NCBI GenBank assembly: GCA_028820215.1
Contig: JAPPKD010000101.1
Span: 1-19,451 of the forward strand
Source: Spirochaetaceae bacterium
GTDB taxonomy: Bacteria > Spirochaetota > Spirochaetia > SZUA-6 > Bin103
Reading direction: 5' to 3'
DNA length: 19,451 nt
Part shown: positions 1 to 5,269 of the stretch, in pieces
How the letters are laid out: each line of letters opens with the position of its first letter
Numbering within the stretch: position 1 is the first letter of the stretch
Translations under genes and position numbers: made by a program
The notes under the pieces: generated by a model
Databases searched by the model: none
What the model was told of the DNA's origin: nothing
Seen by the model: only the letters and a program-made list of their open reading frames with translations

Positions 1-27
1 CGCGGCCGTGTCGCCGCGGCTGAATGA
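1..27 (+). CDS. 3' end of an upstream gene overlapping fic (possible Fic antitoxin)
   Basis: Frame 1 is open from the window edge and reads RGRVAAAE before a TGA at 25-27. That stop overlaps the fic start in an ATGA arrangement, the usual sign of translational coupling. Class I Fic toxins are commonly preceded by a small antitoxin gene that overlaps them, and no inhibitory motif is obvious inside this Fic protein, so an antitoxin is a reasonable guess. Only eight codons are visible, so neither identity nor reality can be shown. Another frame closes at 21-23. Confidence 0.3.
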   Translation, partial: RGRVAAAE

Positions 28-590
28 GCGACCGCGACTACTGCTATCCGCCTGATTACACCGTTCTCCGCAACCGGCTGAACATCCGGGCCGCTCCGAC
101 GCTGGAGGCGGCGGAACGCCAACTTGTCGCCCAGCGCCTTCTTGAGCCCGTGTCGGCGGGCGATTTCGACCTCGCGCACCTGAGGGCGATCCACCGCCAT
201 CTGTTCCAGGACGTCTACGCGTGGGCGGGGGAGATCCGCACCGTCGAGATCGCCAAGGGCGAGAGCCGGTTCCAGCCGCGGAGGTTCATTGCGACCGGCA
301 TGGCGGACATTCACCGCCGCATTGTGGCGGCGGGGTATTTCAAGGGCTCGGGGCCGGACAGGTTCGCGGAGGGCGCGGGTCCGGTGCTGGGCGACGTCAA
401 CCATGTCCACCCGTTCCGCGAGGGCAACGGCCGCACGCAGCTCCAGTATCTGAAGCAGCTTGCCGAGCGCGCGGGCCGCGCCATCGACCTCGCGCGGATC
501 GACGGCGCTGCCTGGCTGGACGCCTCGCTCCGGTCCAACGCGGGCGATCACGCCGCGACCACACGCTGCATCCGGCAGGCGCTCGTGTAG
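24..590 (+). CDS. Fic/DOC-family protein (probable protein AMP-transferase)
   Basis: 188 aa, a normal length for a stand-alone bacterial Fic protein. Fic enzymes transfer AMP, or another nucleotide-phosphate group, from a nucleotide to a hydroxyl side chain of a target protein in the cytoplasm. The N-terminus (YCYPPDYTVLRNRLNI) and the segment DVYAWAGEIRTVEIAKGESR at about 63-82 are typical of the family. The active-site loop is HPFREGNGRTQ at 129-139, with catalytic H129, metal-binding E133 and phosphate-binding N135/R137. The arginine that normally ends the HxFx(D/E)GNGRxxR motif is Leu140 here. I see no clear (S/T)xxxE(G/N) inhibitory helix, so a separate antitoxin is expected. The ATG overlaps an upstream frame through ATGA, and the nucleotidyltransferase gene follows after 12 bp, probably in the same transcript. 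The family is certain; target and activity are unknown. Confidence 0.9.
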   Translation: MSDRDYCYPPDYTVLRNRLNIRAAPTLEAAERQLVAQRLLEPVSAGDFDLAHLRAIHRHLFQDVYAWAGEIRTVEIAKGESRFQPRRFIATGMADIHRRIVAAGYFKGSGPDRFAEGAGPVLGDVNHVHPFREGNGRTQLQYLKQLAERAGRAIDLARIDGAAWLDASLRSNAGDHAATTRCIRQALV

Positions 591-602
591 TCGCGGCAGG
601 AA

Positions 603-1250
603 ATGGACGACCTGCGCGCGGCCGCTGCGCGCATTCCTGCAGCAGATGCCGGCGTGAGCGGAGACGCCCCGGCCGACGCCCCCGACGGCTTCGCCCTTCC
701 GCGGCAGGTCCTTTCGCTGCTCGAAGGGTTCCGCAGGCCCTGGTGGGTGGCCGGCGGCTGGGCCGTTGATCTGTTCGTTGGCCGCCTCACCCGTCCTCAC
801 AAGGACATCGAGATCGCTCTGTACCGTCACGACCAGTTGGTGTTGCAGGAGCACCTCGCCGGATGGAGCCTGCGCAAGGTGGTGGACCACCGTCGCGTCT
901 CCTGGCTCCCCGGCGAGCTGCTGACCCTGCCGGTGCACGAGATCCATGGCCGCGGGCCCGAGGGGCAGGCGCTGGAGATCCTGCTCAACGAATACGACCG
1001 TGGGCGATGGGTGTTCCGGCGCGACCCCACCGTCACGCGGCCCGCGAAGCTGATCGCGGCCCGCTCGGCGGACGGCGTCCCCTTCCTGCGGCCCGAGATC
1101 GCCCTGCTGTACAAGAGCAACGACCCGCATCCCGACAACCAAGCCGACTTCGAGCGGGCGGCGCCGCTGCTCGGCCCGGAGAGCCGTGCGTGGCTGCGTG
1201 CGGCGCTGCGGCACCACCGCCCCGGCCATCCGTGGCTGGCTCACCTGTGA
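603..1250 (+). CDS. GGWA-type nucleotidyltransferase (ANT(2'')-like / PF10706-like)
   Basis: 215 aa. The core WWVAGGWAVDLFVGR at about 47-61, followed by RPHKDIEIAL at 64-73, matches the polymerase-beta-type nucleotidyltransferases of the aminoglycoside-2''-adenylyltransferase-like family. GG-W-A-x-D forms the nucleotide-binding turn, and D68/E70 are the likely metal-binding acids. The C-terminal block PEIALLYKSN...DNQADFERAAPLL at 164-190 is also typical. Members move a nucleoside monophosphate onto a small molecule or protein. Most chromosomal homologues have no proven substrate, so antibiotic resistance should not be assumed. The gene lies 12 bp after fic. AGGAA lies directly against this ATG, which is too close for a good ribosome site. 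An in-frame GTG at 654 would remove an Ala/Asp-rich 17-residue extension without touching the domain. Confidence 0.78.
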   Translation: MDDLRAAAARIPAADAGVSGDAPADAPDGFALPRQVLSLLEGFRRPWWVAGGWAVDLFVGRLTRPHKDIEIALYRHDQLVLQEHLAGWSLRKVVDHRRVSWLPGELLTLPVHEIHGRGPEGQALEILLNEYDRGRWVFRRDPTVTRPAKLIAARSADGVPFLRPEIALLYKSNDPHPDNQADFERAAPLLGPESRAWLRAALRHHRPGHPWLAHL

Positions 1251-1311
1251 GGAAGGCGGCTCGGGATCTCCCGCATCACGGTTGCCGTAGTGGAGCAGCC
1301 CGCTGCGCATG

Positions 1312-1396
1312 ACTTCAGTGCCGAAGTAGGGATGGAAACGACCCCGCCTCGCGGTCGCAGACGGTCCAGGGTTGATTGCGACTTCGGCGCCGAAGT
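1312..1396. repeat. Pair of related 16-bp palindromes upstream of the AAA ATPase gene
   Basis: ACTTCGGCGCCGAAGT at 1381-1396 is a perfect 16-bp palindrome. ACTTCAGTGCCGAAGT at 1312-1327 is the same sequence with two changes, which break two of its eight base pairs. The copies start 69 bp apart, and the sequence between and around them is not repeated. Their place, 130-200 bp before the ATPase start, fits paired operators for a dimeric repressor, or structured RNA. No binding protein can be named. Confidence 0.55.
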
Positions 1397-1404
1397 TCGC
1401 TCAG

Positions 1405-1462
1405 CGCCGGCTATCGGCTGGCGTAAAGCCCACCGCGCCTCGTCCGCTGAGCCTACCGGCTC
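1405..1462. other. Two small dyads in the ATPase leader
   Basis: CGCCGGC (1405-1411) can pair with GCTGGCG (1417-1423) around the loop TATCG, with one G-U pair. GAGCC (1449-1453) pairs perfectly with GGCTC (1458-1462) around TACC. Neither is followed by a T run, so these are not ordinary intrinsic terminators. With the two palindromes upstream they make the gap 1251-1510 unusually rich in inverted repeats. In DNA this GC-rich, short stems are also expected by chance. Confidence 0.35.
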
Positions 1463-1510
1463 GCAGGGAAACGTCCTATCGTGTGCCGCGAACCACGACA
1501 CGGGTGTGAC

Positions 1511-3241
1511 ATGCTGACCAGGCTCACGGTCCGGAACTTCAAGCGCTTCGGGGAGTTGGTGGTGGAGCTGGGCAACCCGGTGGTCTTCATCGGCCCGAAC
1601 AACTCGGGCAAGACCTCGGCCATGCAGGCGCTGGCGCTCTGGGACGTCGGGCTCAAGCGCTGGAACGAGAGGCGGGCCGGCAGGAAGACGCCGGAGAAGC
1701 GTCCCGGCGTCACGGTCAACCGGCGCGACCTGGTCTCGATCCCGGTCCCCGAGGCCAACCTGCTGTGGCGCAACCTGCGGGTGCGCGACGTGCGCACCGT
1801 GGACGGCCGGCCGCGCACCAGCAACATCCGCATCGACATCGTCGTCGAGGGAGTGACCGATGACCGGGCGTGGACCTGCGGCCTGGAGTTCGACTACGCC
1901 AACGAGGAGTCGTTCTACTGCCGGCCGCTGCGGGTCGAAGGCGGGTCGCAGGAGCGCATGGAGGTGCCGGACGAGGCCGCGAAGGTGCGCATCGCCTTCC
2001 TGCCGCCGATGTCCGGCCTCGCCGCGACGGAGGCGCGGCTCGACGCGGGCTCCGTGAACGTGCGCATCGGCGAGGGGAGGACCGCCGAGGTGCTGCGCAA
2101 CCTCTGCTATACCGTCCACCAGGAGCGCGAGGATCGCTGGGAGCAGCTCGTCGCCTGGATTCGCCGCCTGTTCGGGGCGGAGCTCCAGCCGCCCCGCTAC
2201 CTCCCCGAGCGGGGCGAGATCACGATGAGCTACCGCGAGGGCGGCACGGCGCTCGACCTGTCCTCGGCCGGCCGGGGCTTGCAGCAATCGCTGCTCCTGC
2301 TGGCGTATCTGTACGCCAATCCGGGCTCGCTGCTGCTCCTGGACGAACCGGACGCTCATCTGGAGATCCTGCGGCAGCGCCAGACCTACCACCTGCTGTC
2401 GGAGGTCGCGCGCGAGGCCGGCTGCCAGGTGGTAGCCGCCAGCCATTCGGAGGTGCTCCTCAACGAGGCGGCGGGCCGGGACACGGTGGTCGCCTTCGTG
2501 GGCGCGCCGCACCGCATCGACCAGCGCGGCAGCCAGGCGCTGCAGGCGCTCACCGAGATCGGCTTCGAGCAGTACTTCCAGGCGCGCGAAACCGGCTGGG
2601 TCCTGTACCTGCGGAGCTCGACCGACCTGGCGGTGCTGCAGGCGTTCGCCCGGCGGCTCGGCCACGAGGCCGCAAGGGAAGCGCTGTCCCGGCCGTTCGT
2701 GCGCTATGTCGCCAACAACCCGAACGAGGTGACGCGGCACTACCAGGGATTGCGGGAAGCCGTCCCCGACCTGCGCGCTATCGCATTGTTCGACCGCGAG
2801 CTGGAAGGGCCGCCGGACCTCGCGCCGGTCGAGTGCCTGGTGTGGGAGCGGCGCGAGATCGGGAACTACCTGTGCACCCGGCGGACGCTGGAGGCATACG
2901 CGGCTGAGTCGAGCGACGTCGACCGCCTGGGCTCGCTGTTCGCGCCGCCGGAAGTCGAACGGCGAAGCGCGGCGATGCGCGACGCAATCGCGGAGGTGGA
3001 GGCGGAGCTGGCCGCGAAGGGCGTGGCGCTACCGTGGAGCGCCGACCTCCGGGCCGGGAAGCAGATCCTGGAGCCCATCTTCGCAGCCTTCTTCCGGGAA
3101 CTCGACCTGCCGGTGGCGAACCGGAGCGTCCACGAGCTGGTCGAGCACGTGCCGGAGGGCGAGATCGCGCCGGACATCGTCCGCAAGCTGGACGCCATCG
3201 CGCGGGTAGCGGCCGGCGCGAGCCCCGCGCTCGAATCTTGA
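1511..3241 (+). CDS. OLD-like AAA (ABC-type) ATPase with degenerate TOPRIM-like C-terminus
   Basis: 576 aa from the ATG at 1511. The open frame extends to 1481, but family similarity starts at MLTRLTVRNFKRFGELVVEL. Walker A is GPNNSGKTS (28-36), the ABC signature is SSAGRGLQQ (251-259), Walker B is LLLLDEPDAHLE with D278/E279, and the H-switch is ASHS with H312. This is the head domain of the SMC/RecF/OLD group. After it, VLYLRSSTDLAVLQAFAR (364-381) and AIALFDRE (D428) line up with the start and acidic motif of a TOPRIM nuclease domain. The usual YLEG...D opening is YLRS here, so the catalytic Glu appears replaced by R368. OLD proteins act in phage defence and DNA repair; GajA of Gabija is a relative. 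No GajB-like helicase gene follows, so this is not Gabija. Nuclease activity is doubtful and ATPase activity likely. Confidence 0.82.
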   Translation: MLTRLTVRNFKRFGELVVELGNPVVFIGPNNSGKTSAMQALALWDVGLKRWNERRAGRKTPEKRPGVTVNRRDLVSIPVPEANLLWRNLRVRDVRTVDGRPRTSNIRIDIVVEGVTDDRAWTCGLEFDYANEESFYCRPLRVEGGSQERMEVPDEAAKVRIAFLPPMSGLAATEARLDAGSVNVRIGEGRTAEVLRNLCYTVHQEREDRWEQLVAWIRRLFGAELQPPRYLPERGEITMSYREGGTALDLSSAGRGLQQSLLLLAYLYANPGSLLLLDEPDAHLEILRQRQTYHLLSEVAREAGCQVVAASHSEVLLNEAAGRDTVVAFVGAPHRIDQRGSQALQALTEIGFEQYFQARETGWVLYLRSSTDLAVLQAFARRLGHEAAREALSRPFVRYVANNPNEVTRHYQGLREAVPDLRAIALFDRELEGPPDLAPVECLVWERREIGNYLCTRRTLEAYAAESSDVDRLGSLFAPPEVERRSAAMRDAIAEVEAELAAKGVALPWSADLRAGKQILEPIFAAFFRELDLPVANRSVHELVEHVPEGEIAPDIVRKLDAIARVAAGASPALES

Positions 3242-3256
3242 CCCGCGTTGGCGGGT
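3241..3256 (+). terminator. Short hairpin directly after the ATPase stop
   Basis: ACCCGC and GCGGGT can form a 6-bp stem around GTTG, beginning at the last base of the stop codon. No T run follows, so it could be a weak or Rho-dependent stop or an mRNA 3' end, or it may be chance. The remaining gap to the SDR gene shows no convincing promoter. Confidence 0.25.
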
Positions 3257-3322
3257 GCACGCCCGGGGGCGATGGCCGTCGCCTTGGTGGACGCTCCCGG
3301 CCCGAACGCGCAGGATGCCGCC

Positions 3323-4114
3323 ATGGGTGTTCTTGACACGTTCTCGTTGCGCGGCAAGACGGCGGTGGTGACCGCCGGGGCGGGGCCGCTGTTCGGCAGC
3401 AGCATCTCGGAGGCGCTGGCGGAGGCCGGCGCGCGCGTGATCACCGCGTCGCGGTCGCTGGAGCGCAACCGTGAGTACGCGGCGGCGCTGGCGGCGCAGA
3501 CCGGCGCGGAGGTGCACGGCATGGAGCTCGACATCGGCGACGCCGATGCGATCGGACGCTTCCACGCCGAGGTGATCGACCGCTTCGGGAACGTCGAGGT
3601 GCTGGTCAACAGCGCGCTGGTGCGCGATGCGACCGCCGGCAGCTTCGAGACGCAGACCATCGACGCATGGCAGCGCTCGGCGGCCGGCGACATGGTCGGG
3701 CTCTACGCCATCTGCAAGGCGTTCATCGGCTCGATGGTGGCCGCAGGGGGCGGCAGCATCATCAACATCTCCAGCATCTACGGCGTGGTCGGCAACGATC
3801 CCTCCTTGTACGAGGACACGGAGATGGTGCAGCCCCCGAACTACAACTTCATCAAGGCCGGCATGATCAACTTCACCCGCTACGTCGCCAACTACTACGG
3901 CAAGAATGGGGTTCGCGCGAACTGCATCTCCCCCGGCGGCTACTACACCGGGCAGGCCGGCCCGTTCGTGGAGCGCTACAACAAGCGGGTGCCTATGGGC
4001 CGCATGATGGACAACGAAGACCTCAAGGGCGCGGTGGTGTTCCTGGCCTCCGATGCTTCCGCGTACGTGACCGGCCACAACCTGCTGGTGGACGGCGGCT
4101 TCACGACGATCTGA
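3323..4114 (+). CDS. Short-chain dehydrogenase/reductase (SDR family)
   Basis: 263 aa from the ATG at 3323, which has AGGA about 8 bases upstream; the frame extends to 3248, but those 25 residues do not look like an SDR. The Rossmann fold starts with KTAVVTAGAGPLFGSSI (12-28), a modified form of the TGxxxGxG NAD(P)-binding turn. The NNAG position reads VNSAL (95-99), the catalytic serine is in NISSIYG (148-154), and the catalytic pair is YNFIK with Y174 and K178. The end, YVTGHNLLVDGGFTTI, is the standard SDR C-terminus. It oxidises or reduces a hydroxyl/carbonyl group with NAD(P)(H). Classical SDRs of this length are often sugar or polyol dehydrogenases or 3-oxoacyl-ACP reductases, and the sequence does not decide among them. 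The glycosyltransferase gene follows after 48 bp, so co-transcription is possible. Confidence 0.88.
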   Translation: MGVLDTFSLRGKTAVVTAGAGPLFGSSISEALAEAGARVITASRSLERNREYAAALAAQTGAEVHGMELDIGDADAIGRFHAEVIDRFGNVEVLVNSALVRDATAGSFETQTIDAWQRSAAGDMVGLYAICKAFIGSMVAAGGGSIINISSIYGVVGNDPSLYEDTEMVQPPNYNFIKAGMINFTRYVANYYGKNGVRANCISPGGYYTGQAGPFVERYNKRVPMGRMMDNEDLKGAVVFLASDASAYVTGHNLLVDGGFTTI

Positions 4115-4162
4115 CGCCCAGGAGTCCGCCGTCCGACGCCGGCATCCGTTCGTAGCTCCGCG

Positions 4163-5269
4163 GTGAGCGCCTCCGGCCCGCGCGGCGCCGTGTCCATCGT
4201 CGCGCCCACCCTGTGCGAGGCGGCCAACATTCCGATCCTGGCCGGGCGCATCGACGACGCCCTGTCAGCCACCGGCGTGCGGTGGGAGCTGCTGCTGGTC
4301 GACGACGACTCCGGCGACGGCAGCGAGGAGATCGTCGCCGATCTGGCGCGGCGCCTGCCGGTGCGCATCGAGGTGCGGCGCAACGCGCCGCGCGACCTGT
4401 CCCTGGCCGTCCTGCACGGCATCCGCCTGGCGCGCTTCGACAGGGTCGTCGTCATGGACGCGGATCTGTCGCATCCCCCTGAGCGGATCGCCGATCTGCT
4501 CGGAGCGCTCGACGGCGACTTCGACCTGGCGCTCGGGAGCCGCTACGCGCCCGGTGGAACCGTCGATCGCACGTGGGGCTGGGCGCGGCGGCTGAACTCG
4601 CGCGTGGCGACCCTGCTGGCGCTGCCCCTGGTCCGGTGCGGCGATCCCATGTCCGGGTTCTTCGCGACCGACCGCCGGTCGCTGCCCGACCTGGAGCGTA
4701 TGCGCCCCATCGGGTACAAGATCGCCCTGGAGCTGATGGTGCGCGGACGATTGCGGATCGCGGAGGTGCCGATCGACTTCGTCGACCGTGAAGTGGGCTC
4801 GAGCAAGATGGACTGGCGGCAGCAGGTGAACTACCTCCGGCACCTGTATCGCCTGTACCTGTACCGCTACGGCGTTGCCGCCCGGCTGGCGAGCTTCGCC
4901 CTGGTGGGCGGCAGCGGCTTCGTCATCGACGTCGCCGTCTACCTCGGCCTGCAGGCGCTCGGCGTCGAGCACCGCGTGGCGCGCCTCCTGTCATTCTGGC
5001 CGGCGGTGACCTGGAACTGGCGTCTCAACCGCAGCCTGACCTTCGCGGAGCGCCTGCGCCAGCCGCGCGTCCGGCAGTGGACGAAGTTCGTGGCCTCAAG
5101 CCTGATCGGCCTCGGGGTCAACGTCGGCAGTTACACGGCGCTGACCAGCTTCGTGGCTCCGTTCGAACGGCACCGCCTGCTGGCGCTGGTGTGCGGCGTC
5201 GCGTTCGGCGGCGTCGCCAACTTCCTGGTCGCGAACCGGTACGTGTACCGGCGCCGGGGGGATGCATAG
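4163..5269 (+). CDS. GT2-GtrA fusion, polyprenyl-phosphate-sugar synthase (DPMS-like)
   Basis: 368 aa from a GTG start. Residues 8-225 are a family-2 glycosyltransferase: VSIVAPTLCEAANI, LLLVDDDSGDGS (43-54), the DxD site VVMDADLSHPPERI (96-109), GSRYAPGG (125-132) and GYKIALELMVRG (184-195). This pattern is that of dolichol/undecaprenyl-phosphate mannose or glucose synthases. Residues 240-368 form a four-helix GtrA-like membrane domain (SFALVGGSGFVIDV, FWPAVTWNWRLNRSLTF). A GT2 domain fused to GtrA-type helices is the layout of the type III dolichol-phosphate-mannose synthase of Pyrococcus furiosus. The expected reaction is transfer of a sugar, probably mannose, from a nucleotide sugar to a polyprenyl phosphate at the membrane. 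It overlaps the next gene by 8 bp, implying coupled translation. The fold is certain; the sugar is inferred. Confidence 0.87.
   Translation: MSASGPRGAVSIVAPTLCEAANIPILAGRIDDALSATGVRWELLLVDDDSGDGSEEIVADLARRLPVRIEVRRNAPRDLSLAVLHGIRLARFDRVVVMDADLSHPPERIADLLGALDGDFDLALGSRYAPGGTVDRTWGWARRLNSRVATLLALPLVRCGDPMSGFFATDRRSLPDLERMRPIGYKIALELMVRGRLRIAEVPIDFVDREVGSSKMDWRQQVNYLRHLYRLYLYRYGVAARLASFALVGGSGFVIDVAVYLGLQALGVEHRVARLLSFWPAVTWNWRLNRSLTFAERLRQPRVRQWTKFVASSLIGLGVNVGSYTALTSFVAPFERHRLLALVCGVAFGGVANFLVANRYVYRRRGDA

Noticed and set aside
603..1250. Aminoglycoside resistance gene
   Set aside because: The fold is that of ANT(2'')-like nucleotidyltransferases, but chromosomal members with this pattern have varied or unknown substrates and no mobile context is seen.
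1312..1396. CRISPR-like or tandem repeat array
   Set aside because: There are only two copies, both palindromic, with no third unit at the 69-bp period.
1241..2740. 499-codon open frame on the minus strand
   Set aside because: It is antisense to the ATPase gene, which has clear motifs; the composition is typical of a shadow frame.
1481..3241. Gabija system (GajA plus GajB)
   Set aside because: The ATPase resembles GajA in plan, but no UvrD-like helicase gene follows and the TOPRIM catalytic Glu seems absent.
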